This document shows, in pieces, positions 47,815 to 61,189 of a stretch of 64,000 nucleotides of DNA. This stretch comes from Manduca sexta (Eukaryota; Arthropoda; Insecta; Lepidoptera; Sphingidae), in the NCBI RefSeq assembly GCF_014839805.1, contig NC_051119.1:1304743-1368742 (forward strand), given 5' to 3'. The notes under the pieces were generated by a model. The model saw only the letters and a list, made by a program, of their open reading frames with translations, did not search any database and was not told the DNA's origin. The first letter of the stretch is position 1; each line of letters starts with the position of its first letter. The translations under genes were made by a program, and so were the position numbers.

Positions 47815-48032
47815 GCTGGTGGTAGGATATATTTTATATCTGATAGCGACCACCGTACACAAGGTGTTAAACCCGCCATAATGTCCTACATAAGTGTCGC
47901 GTTCCCGTATCAGCCTGTGTAAATCCGGTTCCAACAGGCCGGCTTAATTGTGTCGATTACCAAGGTGTAATCATCTCGTCAGTCGATATTCTACTGGACT
48001 CTTGCCATCAGGTGCAGTGAGATCACTTTCCG
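47815..48032 (+). mobile_element. Repeat C, forward, in copy A
   Basis: It runs from GATAGCGACCACCGTACAC to TTGCCATCAGGTGCAGTGAG. The 127-codon open frame at 47948 starts in it and continues into unique DNA; it is not supported as a gene. Confidence 0.7.
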
Positions 48033-48336
48033 TTCACGTAAAAAAATGCCCAGTATTTACACTGACTACAAATTTCTTTCAAAAAACAGTGTGTCTTAGC
48101 AACTATAATATATATTGCTGTGAGACACTCTCACAGCTCACTTTATTTATTTCTTGTTTGACAAAGTCCACTGTAAATAATTATGTGGAGTGGATTCCTG
48201 ATAGTATATCAATTTATATGTGCAATTATTATCCTTCGACAGTTGATTTACCTTTTCTAAATATACTGGCTGAACCGAGAAACGCTACATTACGTAGGCC
48301 ACTATGGAGGATTATACATCTCGTATACTGACGCTA

Positions 48337-48663
48337 AGCGGCCATAGCCTAGTTGGCTGTGGAACGGACTGCCAAGACGAATGTCCGCAGGTTCAAATCC
48401 CAAGGGCACACACGTCCGACTTTTCTAAAATAATGTGTGTATTCTTTGTGAATTTATCGTTCGCTTTAACGGTGAAGGAAAACATCGTGAGGAAACCTGC
48501 ACATCTGAGAAGTTCTCTTTAGGAATTTCAAAGGCGTGTGAGGTCTACCAATCCGCACTAGGCTAGCGTGGTGGACTAAGGCCTAATCCCTCTCAGTAGT
48601 AGAGGAGGCCCGTGCTCAGCAGTGGGCAAGTATATATACAGGGCTGATAATATTGTTATTATA
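48337..48663 (+). mobile_element. SINE-B, full-length, in copy A
   Basis: A complete copy flanked by the 13-bp duplication TATACTGACGCTA (48324-48336 and 48664-48676). The tail reads GATAATATTGTTATTA. Open frames of 72 and 66 codons over it are spurious. Confidence 0.9.
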
Positions 48664-48903
48664 TATACTGACGCTATCCGAGCGAATAAATATCCACTAG
48701 TTTGATTAAAAATGTTTATGAGCAGTTCTGTAGATATCCGCAAGTGAAAGTGGCTGGTTTTCACTCCAGACCACAAAGAAAGCTATTTATGGTTAATAAC
48801 ATTGGTCACTACACTCACTGAGAGACACATCTTTACCAATTGCAAAAGAGATATTAAAGTTTTTAAGAGTTCTATTCCATTAGTTTTGCAGTTGATATAG
48901 ATA

Positions 48904-49147
48904 TATTTTTTATTGCTTTGAATGACAAGACGAGCTTGCTGTTTGCCTGATGGTATGCGATACGACCGCACATAAATAGTAGAAACACCATCCAACACGT
49001 TGAATTACAAAGTATTGTTTGGTATTCCACTGCGCTCGCCATTCTGAGACATGAGATATTACGTCTTATTATGTCCAGTTGTTACACTGTCTACAATGTC
49101 CTTCGAACTGAAACACAACAGTGACTTCATACTGTTGCTTGCGGCAG
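48904..49147 (-). mobile_element. Repeat D, deleted form, in copy A
   Basis: A reverse-strand copy that stops at TTGCGGCAG. Copy B retains about 140 bp more (60740-60878), so copy A lost the LINE-proximal part. Confidence 0.75.
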
Positions 49148-49507
49148 TTTTTCTTTTGTAGGATATGGATCTAACGAATCGAGTGTTATAACGCCTACCC
49201 CTAAAGAAAAAAGCGTGATGCTATGTTTATAAATTCCTTCTGTGACTATGGAACCTTGTACGCAATCAAGTTAAACGCCACTTGAAACAACAAATTCAAC
49301 ATTTATTTACATAAACGTAATGTCACACGGCATAACAATAACTCTTTGAATTCCGCAGGATTTACATAATGAACGAAAAGCAACGTTACGTAAACACGTA
49401 TGCTCGTCGATAATGTAAAGTTACGCGTCTGTACTGGTTTTATTAAAAGAAGTCGCTTACCGGTAATATTTCTTATACGTGTACTAGTACCCTTCCTGGA
49501 CATTGTT

Positions 49508-49711
49508 AGTAGTGGGCTCCAATGGATTGTCGAATGACGAGAGATGATTACCCTTAGACAGTCGACACAATTATGCCTGTTGGAACTAGATATACACAGG
49601 CTGATCCCGGAACGCGACACACTTACGTGGGCCACTATGGCGGGTTTTAAAACCTTGTGTACGGTGATCACTATTCGTGTGGATGTTAAATATATCTTAC
49701 CACCAGCATTA
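49508..49711 (-). mobile_element. Repeat C, reverse, in copy A
   Basis: GATGATTACCCTTAGACAG, CAGGCTGATCCCGGAACGC and CCACTATGGCGGGTTTTAA form a reverse-strand copy. The 137-codon reverse open frame across it is repeat-derived. Confidence 0.7.
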
Positions 49712-49815
49712 GGCACTAGTAATTTAAATGTCTATATAAAGCGGGATACAATGCAACCTATATTTTAAATTAGACCTCTAGCAATACATCGATGAAAACT
49801 GTATTAATATCTATA

Positions 49816-50104
49816 AGTAGCTTTTGCTCGCGGCTTCACCCGCATGAAAGAGTTTTCCGGGATAAAAGTCCCACTATATATTTTCCCGGGATAGTAGCCT
49901 ATAACCTTCCCAGGGTCTTATACCAAATTTTGCTTTTTTATACCACGTCTTATGTCACGTCCTGTTCCCGTGGGAACGGGATAAAAATATCCTATGTCCG
50001 TCTCCTGGTTCTAAGCTACCTCCTCCACAAGGTTTTCAGCCAAATCGGTTCATCCGTTCTTGAGTTATAAATCATGTAACTAACATCACTTTTATATATA
50101 TAGA
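49816..50104 (-). mobile_element. Helitron-like H4, in copy A
   Basis: The reverse-strand copy shows the GC hairpin end (GCTCGCGGCTTCACCCGC), an internal CCCGTGGGAACGGG palindrome at about 49967-49980, a TTCATCCGTTCTTGAG block and a TATATATA end. The copy B counterpart is 61516-61808. Confidence 0.65.
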
Positions 50105-50323
50105 AGATATAAAACATCGTGCTCTTACAATGAAATTATGTGTTATAAATATGCATGCGTACAATGCATTCCTTTATCAGGAGTGGCCTACCATATTAGG
50201 TCCTATGCTAAAGAATAAGGAGCCCGAAGTCTGGAACTATGTCCTGTAATTACAAATACGCTCTCCATTACATAGGATTCAATGAAACCTGGCGAGTGAT
50301 AACAGCTTTGGCTACCCTAGGAC

Positions 50324-50397
50324 TTTTTAGCGGCGTAAAGGTAGACGCCACTGTAGAGGAACAGATGGTTGCGTTCCTCTATGGAAGGGAAAGATTT
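50324..50397. other. Sequence unique to the right edge of copy A
   Basis: These 74 bp between the end of homology to copy B and the N run have no counterpart after 62034. They could be the start of an insertion present in only one haplotype, which would also explain why assembly broke here. Confidence 0.6.
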
Positions 50398-50897
50398 NNN
50401 NNNNNNNNNNNNNNNNNNNNNNNNNNNNNNNNNNNNNNNNNNNNNNNNNNNNNNNNNNNNNNNNNNNNNNNNNNNNNNNNNNNNNNNNNNNNNNNNNNNN
50501 NNNNNNNNNNNNNNNNNNNNNNNNNNNNNNNNNNNNNNNNNNNNNNNNNNNNNNNNNNNNNNNNNNNNNNNNNNNNNNNNNNNNNNNNNNNNNNNNNNNN
50601 NNNNNNNNNNNNNNNNNNNNNNNNNNNNNNNNNNNNNNNNNNNNNNNNNNNNNNNNNNNNNNNNNNNNNNNNNNNNNNNNNNNNNNNNNNNNNNNNNNNN
50701 NNNNNNNNNNNNNNNNNNNNNNNNNNNNNNNNNNNNNNNNNNNNNNNNNNNNNNNNNNNNNNNNNNNNNNNNNNNNNNNNNNNNNNNNNNNNNNNNNNNN
50801 NNNNNNNNNNNNNNNNNNNNNNNNNNNNNNNNNNNNNNNNNNNNNNNNNNNNNNNNNNNNNNNNNNNNNNNNNNNNNNNNNNNNNNNNNNNNNNNNN
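50398..50897. other. Assembly gap, 500 Ns
   Basis: There are exactly 500 ambiguous bases. The round number indicates a scaffolding placeholder of unknown true length. Open frames that cross it are artefacts. Confidence 0.99.
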
Positions 50898-51862
50898 ACC
50901 ATCTCCTCCTAAAGTACATATCAAAAATTCAATTTTCCATCAACCTTTTGATTATTATTATATGGATATTGTTTAATTAATTTCATAGCAAAAGTGCCGC
51001 TAAAATTGTTGATTCCATATATCTGCTAAAGTACACAGCATACTAATTTACAACCAACATTCTTACATAGACAATTTAATAAGGAACATTTTGGTAGTAT
51101 AAATTCATAAAGACCTAAAAGTTATTTTTAGAATTATTCGTAAATCACATTCCCGCCAGTAATTGTGCACAGTAAATGTATTAAACGAAATCCCAAGGCC
51201 GGTTTCTCGGAGAGCCTTGATTATTTATTGTTCCATTAATATTTTCAATGCACTACAGTTTGACACCAAGTTTCCTTTGCATTCTTACATAAACAGCAGA
51301 TTTTCTTGATTTCATGCATATAAAAATATGACCACCTAACGGTAAACATCACGGCTGCCCAATAGTAGCGACACCATCCAAAATTTAGAAGTAAAAAGCA
51401 AATAAAGTATATCATTCGTCTGCCTATGTTAGTTAAATATCATACTAAAGATTTCAGTAAATAATCCAATAGTTAGCCTAAATGGACCTATTGGAATAAA
51501 GTGTGATATAACTTATTTTGATGGGTTGATTCTTATTGATCAGAAGTTAATTGAGGTCGTTTCTTGAAATCAGTAGTTAGTAATAACACAAGCTTTAATA
51601 ATACAACAACACTACATATTTATTTATCGTTTTCACTGTTAATAATGAAATAAAACATAATTTCTGAATACATCAGACGGCTAGAATTCAAAACGAAAGT
51701 CCGATGTAGAGAAAGAAATCATAAAACACCGACGTAAATCACAACTTGACGAATAATTTGAACCTTAACACCAAGGCATAAGACACGCTTGGATTCAAGT
51801 TTTACACACCATAAACTCGTCTAGTTTCACAAAAAAACAAGTGAAAAGACAGGAAGAGTGGT

Positions 51863-51881
51863 CCGGTCCGGTTCGGACCGG
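51863..51881 (+). repeat. GC-rich palindrome in copy B
   Basis: Counterpart of 40275-40293; both arms unchanged. Confidence 0.8.
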
Positions 51882-52532
51882 TTATGAGCGGTCAAAAACG
51901 GTTTGAGTTGGTTTAGTAGGAGATTTTTTCGTCCATTACATTGCGGGTAATGTTCTCACGTAATATTTTATGGCCTGTGGAATGTAGAGTGTTTTGATAA
52001 TACCAGAAGCTATGTCGTGCGGTAGGTTTTATTGTGTTTTTGATAAAGGTGATTATTGTTTAAAATTAACTAGGTTATATGTATGGATCTAACTAGATGT
52101 GTACTATCTCTTTGTCTATAATAACATCACGAAGTAAAACCATAAATTGTTTTTATACATTTTGGTCTAAGCATGATACAGACTATTTATATTTTATCGT
52201 AAAAAACCTAAAGTTCATATGAGAATTTTATTGCAAGATATTTAGGCAGGCAGAGCCGCGGCCAGAACAATAATTTAATTTGAAGAGCAAATTGACAAAT
52301 TCACACTACATCATATTAGTCTCAGACATACAAAACTACATTACACCAATAAACAAAACACAACGCAACGCTCTCTTCTCCCAATACAGGCAATAACTCA
52401 TCTTACCACTTTGGTAATAGCGATGAAAGCCGCCTGCCCACCCCACGAGTAGCGGAGCGTGTACCACGTTACTCGGCTTACTAGAGCATTACAATACTTC
52501 ATGTGATTCGATTTGGGACTTCCGGTATATAA

Positions 52533-52745
52533 CGGTTATATCCGCCCGGATAGCACCCACCTATAGTAAGCCACATGAGTCGCATTCCAGGATCAGCCAT
52601 AGATATCCTTTTAACAAAGTAATTGTGTCAAGAACAGAAGCGGTTTTAGAAGGAGGCATATCATGCAACTGTCCAGGGCCTCGCGCTTACAGGGGCTTTG
52701 TTTTTTTATACATCCATAGCAATGACCCCACTGCACCAAATAAAA
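52533..52745 (+). mobile_element. Repeat C, degenerate, in copy B
   Basis: Counterpart of 40943-41155, nearly identical. Confidence 0.5.
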
Positions 52746-53797
52746 TAGGGAACCGGCGTATGTTTGATTTTGTTCATAATTCTACATGTAATGGTTAACA
52801 ATACGAAAAAGAAGCACTCCTGCGAAAACTACATAAAAATTGGTTTATAAATAGGCTAGTAATTCATATTTCAAATATTGTAACGTGCAGAAGTGGGCGC
52901 GTTGAGGGGATATCGCTTCATCTCTTTCTTTCGTACGCGTCGTAATTCCCGATGACGTCAAATGTGGGTATTTCGTCCCTATTCTGTTTCTTGTTAATTA
53001 CCCCTTCCACCGACATTCAAAAACTCGTTGATTTTTTACCGGATTTTAATATTTCGTTCTTTTTTATAATTTATATTACGTAAATATTTGATAATAGTAA
53101 AGTACAAAAATGAGTCCGGTACCCTATTGTATGCCCACATAAAAGTAATCAGTTCTTATTTGTCTGTATATGGTGGCATAAATAAGGTAGAATCAACCTG
53201 TAGATATTTTTGTGTATAGAATTGGTTTCCGCTTTCTCAAAAAAAAGGAAACCCGTCAGTAGCATTGCATATTGGTTTAAACTAAGCCATAAACTAACAA
53301 TATTTACGTCCACGTATTTCTAAATGCATCGCGAAAGGAAATGCAAATCGGTGCGAATTGGTTTTCGAAATAGTGTGCACTTGTCGGGTCGTCGGCCTGT
53401 TACAGAGCATACATAATGCGCACGGTTCAGTGGTCGCGACGAATGCGGTCCGATGTTCGATGCCCGGTTTTACTAATTGAACTCAATGCATAATTTTTTA
53501 GCGGTAGGCAAAAGCGTGTCGAGCTGTAATCGATTTGTTTATAGTATTGATTGTCAATATTGACTGTGACCACGTACTCGATCTGGCGTTCCGAACACTC
53601 ACTGTGTTCAACTGAAGTGTACTGCAATCCGGTATTTGTTGCCATTTTACATATACTCTATTTAAAGCGCTTTAGCACTGCATGTTTAAAGTTTGGTTAG
53701 ACGAGGATTGATGTTTTAGCGCTGCAGCGAACTTCATTTCCAACTCCAGAATTTGAACAAATAGTTTATATGGACGTTCGTGGCTTTAGAATATACG

Positions 53798-53826
53798 TCA
53801 ATGATATTATTGAATAATATCATTGA
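53798..53826 (+). repeat. Perfect 14-bp-arm AT palindrome in copy B
   Basis: Counterpart of 42213-42241; both arms unchanged. Confidence 0.9.
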
Positions 53827-54257
53827 TGCGTGGTCCTTTAAAACATTATTGAATAAAATTAATTTGGTAAACCCATCATGTCAATAAATCTAACAAAATT
53901 CTATAAATATCTACCGACCCTCTTAGCCAACAGCGTAAAGATACGGAACAATATCATTAAAGTTAACAGCTTGAGCATCCAACTTTCACTTGTTAAGTTG
54001 TACATAAAACAGATATGTTTGTCCGCCCGTGTTCCGACGAAACGCGGAGAGGACAATATATCATAATATTAAAAGATTACTTTTGGCTGAACTCAATGGA
54101 TACCATTGCTTCTATAGAGTCATCCTTAAAGAAAATTAATATGCCATCTCCGAAAAATAGTTACACATCATAAGCTGCATGGCTAAAAACCTTTGCCTTT
54201 ACCTTTTAAAATATAAAAGAGAAAATTTAACAAGAATGATACGATTGAAATAAATCT

Positions 54258-54347
54258 ATTTTACAGTTTTATCGCGGCTTTTAATATTGTAGTTTTCTCC
54301 CGACGTTTCGAAGACTTTGCAGCCTTCATGGTCACGGGGACTGAGGT
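54258..54347 (+). repeat. Repeat F, left inverted arm, in copy B
   Basis: Counterpart of 42671-42760. Confidence 0.75.
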
Positions 54348-54930
54348 ATTGGTCAAAGTCTAACAATCGTAAAAATATAAAATCATTAAGAAAGATACCA
54401 TCTTCTTTCCATTAACTTTTGAAATAGATCCCAAACCTATTTGAAAAACGTACGCAACACACCAATTTTACACACAAACGCAACACATGAAATATTTCGT
54501 ATACAAGTTGTAACAATTTACAATCGTCTTACACCACTCGTAATAATTGTTAATCGGTTTAAAATAAATATATCTGTTGCATAAAATATTTGTTAAATTT
54601 AACTACTCGGTTATGAAACATCTAACTCTTGCAGATTAACCAATAGCTTTAACACAATGGACCTACTGTTAGCGAAAAGTTAGTATTCTGCTTACCCTTG
54701 TGAGGATAAAGAGGTGATGTGTGTTTTGTGAGAGGGCGTCAAGAAGCCCACCAGTGATGTAGTGATATTGTATTTGCGTTAGTACTCTTACAGCCCTTAA
54801 AAAGAAATAAAAATGTAGGATCAGCAAAATCATAGGTACTAAATTCACAAACTCCCACTGAATTGAAACAGATGCGCTGCGCTGCCAATATTGAAAAGGA
54901 AAATACCAAGCAAGAAACTAAAACCAAACA

Positions 54931-55167
54931 CACATCATGCATTTACCTCCAAACAGGTGCAACCTGAGCACCCACTTTTCGGTCAAGACAAGTGTGTTCC
55001 GTCCCATGATATGATAGTGAGATAGCCTATCACCAGGCACAAATTCCAGACACCGGGCTGATACTGAGCAGAAAATACCCAAATATCACTTTACCCGACC
55101 CGGGTTTCGAATCCAGGACCTCAGAGCGTGCCGTACCGCGAATGCAGTAAAACTACGCCACCGAGCA
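54931..55167 (-). mobile_element. SINE-A, in copy B
   Basis: Counterpart of 43346-43574 with a few substitutions and a short insertion after CCCACTTTTCGG. Confidence 0.75.
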
Positions 55168-55721
55168 AAAGGAGGCATACCTGCAGTGTAATTTAAATTT
55201 TATGTGCAATAAGATATGTTCGGCCCTCCGTTCCATCTTAGGTAATGTAATTAATTCATAACCTCTAATGCCGTTCACCATTAAATCCGATATCTAATAA
55301 CCATAAAATAATGATGTAAATTCTAATAAATAACGTGAGAGAAAGGTCACTTAGCTTTCTATTCACGCGTTGATTAGGTTATACATGTCAAAATATAGAA
55401 ATATCATCTATCTTCATGCTTCCTCTGGATTATAAACAAAGTTAATTACTATTTTACATCACTAGTTTTTAATTACTAAAAAGAAAGTAGCGTTATGTGC
55501 TGCCATTACCGAACACATAATGAAAAAAAAAACAAAATACGATGTTAAAATTATCCCGAAAAAAATATATTTTTGGTTATAAGTTATATTGATTTATTAT
55601 GATGTTCTGGTTTTGCTGGCGTCCATTACTCTATTGTAACGTTGATGAACGTCAATCTGACGTGTGATCTACATAGCATTTGTTACTTACTACGTGTTGT
55701 GTCCATGATTTTATGAAGGAC

Positions 55722-55976
55722 TATCTTTAGCTCGCGGCTTCGCCCGCGTGAAGAAGTTTTCCGAGATAAAATTTGTTCCGACTTACTTGATATATATCGT
55801 TATATTATGCTCTAATTACACAAAATCATTATAAATTGTAGCCTATGTGTTTTTCTGATGCATAACCAATATTACTGTAAAGTTTCATCCAAATCCGTTC
55901 AGTAGTTTTTTCGTGAAAGAGGAACAAAGATACATACATCCTCACAAACTTTCGCATTTAATATTAGTAGTATATA
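55722..55976 (-). mobile_element. Helitron-like H2, in copy B
   Basis: Counterpart of 44131-44382, with a one-base length difference at the CTAG-proximal end. Confidence 0.75.
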
Positions 55977-56520
55977 GATAAGTATTTATGTATTAACACG
56001 AACCAATGCTATACCGACTATTAAGTAGAGTCGACACAAAAAATAACTTGTATGTAACACAAACGATATTCCTTTGTTTTCATCGGAGCTCGTGAAACCC
56101 TGCCTTGGACATCCAAATATCGTATAACGATAGTTCGTAGAATGTTATCATTAGTGTGTTTATGTGGTGCATTGTGTTGTAGGAAGTCGGGCGTCGTGTG
56201 TCGACACTTGACGCGGCCGATACAAGTTACAACAGGCTGTCTTACCTTCCAGAACTTTCTTTGAGGAAATATCTGAGTTATCAATCACTTACGAATGGAA
56301 CAGATTTTGTTTCGCGACGTCAAGATGGTCAGCTGATGTAATCTCTACTGCTGACACCGATAATTCCTGAATCAAGTACGGAATTATAATCTATTAAGAA
56401 GGAAAGGAATAGGTTTAAAAAAAGGGGACAAGACATTGTGAGCGCGGACCGTCAACAATAAGAAAAATATAATCGTAAAATGTAGGTAGATATTGTAACT
56501 TTAACTAGCGGATGACGAAC

Positions 56521-56612
56521 ACCTCAGTCTGCCCTGTAACCTTGAAGGCTGCAAAGTCTTCAAACGCCAGGATAAAATAATAATATAAATATCCGCGATA
56601 AAAATATAAACA
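56521..56612 (-). repeat. Repeat F, right inverted arm, in copy B
   Basis: Counterpart of 44929-45020. Confidence 0.75.
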
Positions 56613-57659
56613 GTTTTAATTCAGTGTCTAAAATATGAAATCATTATAAAAAGGGGGATTATTTGGGCTTCCTCCCACCATACAAAACGAAACTTATGTC
56701 ACTTAACGTTTGATACACGAAATTGTCATTATTTATTGTAACTGGGCCACCGGAGCCATCAAACCAAGGATGATGCCTTTCAAATGAAAGGCGTCCTAAA
56801 CTCGATCCCTTTTACCTAGTCATGTGATCGGATGAAACAGGCTTGCGATTATACAGAGTACAGATTATTTTGGGTATCGGACCCCGCAGTCAATATCGGG
56901 GGAAACCTGCGAATGAGGTACTGGAGACCCCCGGTTTAGCTACTGTAGGCCCTGGAGGAAAGTTGGGAGCGGATAGCTGGGAAGGAAGTGTAGGGAAAGG
57001 ATAAGGAAAACTCTTAGAATGGGAGAAGGGGAGAAGGGAGGCCTTAATGTGTATTAGTAACCGTGAGGTATACACTTAACTGTGTGCCTATGGCCGCGAC
57101 AAATGTCCCTCATGCATGGGCGTGTATTCGGTGTTGAAGACCGAGTGCAGAAGAATTGCTTCAGGCGCAAGAGTGCAGATGTGCAAACGTGATAGTCAAC
57201 TGGACTCATGGAACTATGTCGCATACCAAAGAACGTCTTCAGCGCAAAAGGCAGCATGAGTTCTAACCACCAAATACAAAAGGGAAGGGAAAGGAGTGGG
57301 GCTTACCAAAAAGAAGGAAAGTGTTCGAACGTCCAGAAATCTTACTCTGAACAAAACAAACGTACAACCTGACTACCATTTTTGTAATTGTAACTTTATT
57401 TTGTCTGTAAAATGTTACTCAATAAAACAATAAAAATTTTGTAAAAACAATATCATAATACGAATCTAGAACGTTACAATTGCCAAGTTCTTGAGGACAG
57501 ATTACAAAAACAATTATTCAAATCGCACGAGCACGCTACACTTACAAAATTACATATTTGTTAAAACAGCCGAAGTAGTGCAATACTGCGACAGTATTGT
57601 GATTGCGTATGTAAACTGATTGCTGGTCGCAGTTGCTAGTTGTTAGTGACCAGGAGGAA

Positions 57660-57901
57660 GCGATAGCCTAGTTATTATCGGACCGACCTGTCATGACGGA
57701 TATCCGTAGGTTCAAAGCCCAAGCTCAGAAATATCGTTACATGTGTATTGTGAAAAAAATGACTAAGAATTCTCCTTGTGGATTTTGAACATATGTGAAG
57801 TCCTCCGCACTAGCCCAGCGTAGTGGAATAATACCTCTGAGTAGTAGAGGACCCCATTCCCAACAGGACAGTATAATATGATACAGGAATGATATTATCA
57901 T
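57660..57901 (+). mobile_element. SINE-B, degenerate, in copy B
   Basis: Counterpart of 46062-46303, with small indels near 57735-57800. Confidence 0.7.
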
Positions 57902-59414
57902 ACCAGGAATTCAGGCCTCTTCTAGGCCGCTTTTGTGACTAAATTAGTGGTAGCGTACTACGTAAGATCCTTGATGTTTTGTCATAGAAAACACATAAAT
58001 TGATCCACGGATATCGGATGAACACACGTACAAAGATAGACCAGACCTAGATTTATATTAGACTTTTTTATAACCAGGAAAAATTCAAAATGATACTCAT
58101 ATTCCAGGAAAGTACTTTCACGCTGGCAAATAAATATATATTATTTTTTATTATAGAGTAATTATCTTTATTAAATAACAATCTCGAAACAAATAAATGA
58201 AATTATCTATTTTATTAATGCATCTTATATAAAAAATTACGTAAAACGAAACGTAGTGTTTGTACCGGCTGAGCGCATTACGTTCCGATCCACGCAACGC
58301 AAGGCAATGCCCGAGATACTCAGCCGCGCATGTCATTCTACACTACTTTAAGGCTAGTGATATACAACTAACACTGGCATTGCAAATAGCAAAACCCGAG
58401 CTATTGGCATGTGTAATAAAATGCCATTACGGGCCCCATATATTACTTTTTAAACATTTGGCGGTTTATTTCCCGCCCGCTAACCGGCGTACTAACTATG
58501 TACAGCTAGAAGTTCGTACAGATGCTTTACTGGGCGCCGGGAAGGGGGTGCTAGAGTATATGTACTTGAAGGAAATAAATTAATCATAAAAAAATTGTCA
58601 TTCAATAAATCTGACACAATGGGCACTATCGGCTATAGAGGTTTTATTATGGTAAAGCATATTTAAATACCGCGCGATTTGAATTTCATAATATAACAGA
58701 ATAATTTTATGATAATATTATGTAGAATAGTGTCTAGATAGGAGATGCACTACACAAATGATGTTGGCGACGCCCATGGCTGCTACACTTATCAGAAAAA
58801 CGACTTGGCCATTTCTATTCAATTGTCTGTTTAGACGGCTTCTATAATGACAACCTGGACGTAGATACGCAAAAACGATCCAACCCACAGTATGAACATT
58901 TTCGAAATGAGCCGAGTATGCCAAATTAGTTCTATAAGGGCTATATTTTTCATTAGTAAGAACATCTTAGTCAAAATTTGTTAATTTGAAATTTTTATTA
59001 ACAAAATATAAATAGAAATATCAATGAGCAAAAATACGATTTAAACTCCAATCTTCACTATCTCAAAAGTGTCATTTTGTGAGCTGGATATTGTGTATCT
59101 ACGTCGAACTGGCACGTGTGTGACAAGCCTTACTCCGCTTGTTATTTATTTATTGGCGGGAAAGCAATTTGTGTTTCACTTGATTTCCTATATCATCTCA
59201 GTGTTAATAGTGTGATAGAAGTGATTGTACGACGCAGCGATTGTAACTAGACATTAGAATATAGCTTCCTTAATCATACAGAAATGTTGAAAGGAAGTGT
59301 CTATCTATCCCATGATGTGATAGGAGACGAAACTATTACCATATCTGCTTAATATGTCATGACGGTGTTAATTTTTTTTATCCTAAAGCATGAGATATTA
59401 AACCTCACAACTTT

Positions 59415-59633
59415 GCTGGTGGTAGGATATATTTTATATCTGATAGCGACCACCGTACACAAGGTGTTAAAACCCGCCATAATGTCCTACATAAGTGTCG
59501 CGTTCCCGTATCAGCCTGTGTAAATCCGGTTCCAACAGGCCGGCTTAATTGTGTCGATTACCAAGGTGTAATCATCTCGTCAGTCGATATTCTACTGGAC
59601 TCTTGCCATCAGGTGCAGTGAGATCACTTTCCG
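59415..59633 (+). mobile_element. Repeat C, forward, in copy B
   Basis: Counterpart of 47815-48032, with one extra A in the run before CCCGCCATAATG. Confidence 0.7.
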
Positions 59634-59937
59634 TTCACGTAAACAAATGCCCAGTATTTACACTGACTACAAATTTCTTTCAAAGAACAGTGTGTCTTAG
59701 CAACTATAATATATATTGCTGTGAGACACTCTCACAGCTCACTTTTTTTATTTCTTGTTTGACAAAGTCCACTGTAAATAATTATGTGGAGTGGATTCCT
59801 GATAGTATATCGATTGATGTGTGCAATTATTATCCTTCGACAGTTGATTTACATTTTCTAAATATACTGGCTGAACCGAGAAACGCTACATTACGTAGGC
59901 CACTATGGAGGATTATACATCTCGTATACTGACGCTA

Positions 59938-60264
59938 AGCGGCCATAGCCTAGTTGGCTGTGGAACGGACTGCCAAGACGAATGTCCGCAGGTTCAAATC
60001 CCAAGGGCACACACGTCCGACTTTTCTAAAATAATGTGTGTATTCTTTGTGAATTTATCGTTCGCTTTAACGGTGAAGGAAAACATCGTGAGGAAACCTG
60101 CACATCTGAGAAGTTCTCTTTAGGAATTTCAAAGGCGTGTGAGGTCTACCAATCCGCACTAGGCTAGCGTGGTGGACTAAGGCCTAATCCCTCTCAGTAG
60201 TAGAGGAGGCCCGTGCTCAGCAGTGGGCAAGTATATATACAGGGCTGATATTATTATTATTATA
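59938..60264 (+). mobile_element. SINE-B, full-length, in copy B
   Basis: The same insertion as 48337-48663 with the same 13-bp duplication (59925-59937 and 60265-60277), so it predates the split of the two copies. The tail is a purer (ATT)n. Confidence 0.9.
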
Positions 60265-60501
60265 TATACTGACGCTATCCGAGCGAATAAATATCCACTA
60301 GTTTGATTAAAAATGTTTATGAGCAGTTCTGTAGATATCCGCAAGTGAAAGTGGCTGGTTTTCACTCCAGACCACAAAGAAAGCTATTTATGGTTAATAA
60401 CATTGGTCACTACACTCACTGAGAGACACATCTTTACCAATTGCGAAAGAGATATTAAAGTTCTTAAGAGTTCTATTCCATTAGATCTGCAGTTGATATA
60501 T

Positions 60502-60799
60502 ATTTTTTTTTATTGCTTTGAATGACGAGATGAGCTTGCTGTTTGCCTGATGGTAAGCCATACGACCGCTCATAAATAGTAGAAACACCATCCAACACCT
60601 TGAATTACAAAGTATTATTTGGTATTCCACTGCACTCACCATCCTGAGACATAAGATGTTACTTCTTCATTGGCTTTGCAGCCAGTTTGTCCTTGGAACT
60701 GGAACACAACAGTGACTTCACACTGTTGCTTAGCGGCAGAAATAGACATTGCGTTGGTACCTACCCAGGCGGACTCTCACATATGAGAGACCTACCACC
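60502..60799 (-). mobile_element. Repeat D, longer form, in copy B
   Basis: It includes AGACATTGCGTTGGTACC and ATATGAGAGACCTACCACC, which are missing from the copy A counterpart. Confidence 0.75.
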
Positions 60800-61189
60800 A
60801 GTAAATTAGTTGAAGGATCTGTTTTATGTAGATTTGTGTACGGTAAATACGCTTCCCCCACAGACAATCCCCACCCCCTTTTTCTGTAGGATAAGGATCT
60901 AACGCAACGAGTGTTTCGACGTCGACCCCTAAAAGAAAAGCGTGATGCTGTTTATAAATTCCTTCTGTGACTATGGAACCCACTTGAAACAACAAATTCA
61001 ACATTTATTTACATAAACGTAATGTCACACGGCATAACAATAACTCTTTGAATTCCGCAGGATTTACATAATGAACGAAAAAGCAACGTTACGTAAACAC
61101 GTATGCTCGTCGATAATGCAAAGTTACGCGTCTGTACTGGTTTTATTAAAAGAAGTCGCTTACCGGTAATATTTCTTATACGTGTACAA

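Larger units (their letters stand above)
39316..50323 (+). repeat. 11-kb direct duplication, copy A
   Basis: This block matches 50898-62034 along its whole length, in the same orientation and order, with scattered base changes and small indels (mostly identical by eye). Matching landmarks include a CCGGTCCG palindrome (40275 and 51863), a 14-bp-arm palindrome (42213 and 53798), inverted repeat-F arms, two SINE-B copies and an H4 Helitron-like element. Homology ends at about 50323, where copy A goes on into 74 bp not found in copy B and then into Ns. The left limit cannot be fixed because the matching part of copy B lies in the gap. Confidence 0.95.

Noticed and set aside
49303..49716. 137-138 codon reverse frames here and at 61009-61425
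   Set aside because: They run through a repeat C copy and diverge by frameshift between the two duplicates.
50239..50980. Open frames of 181-245 codons across the N run
   Set aside because: Most of their length is ambiguous bases; they exist only because Ns contain no stop.
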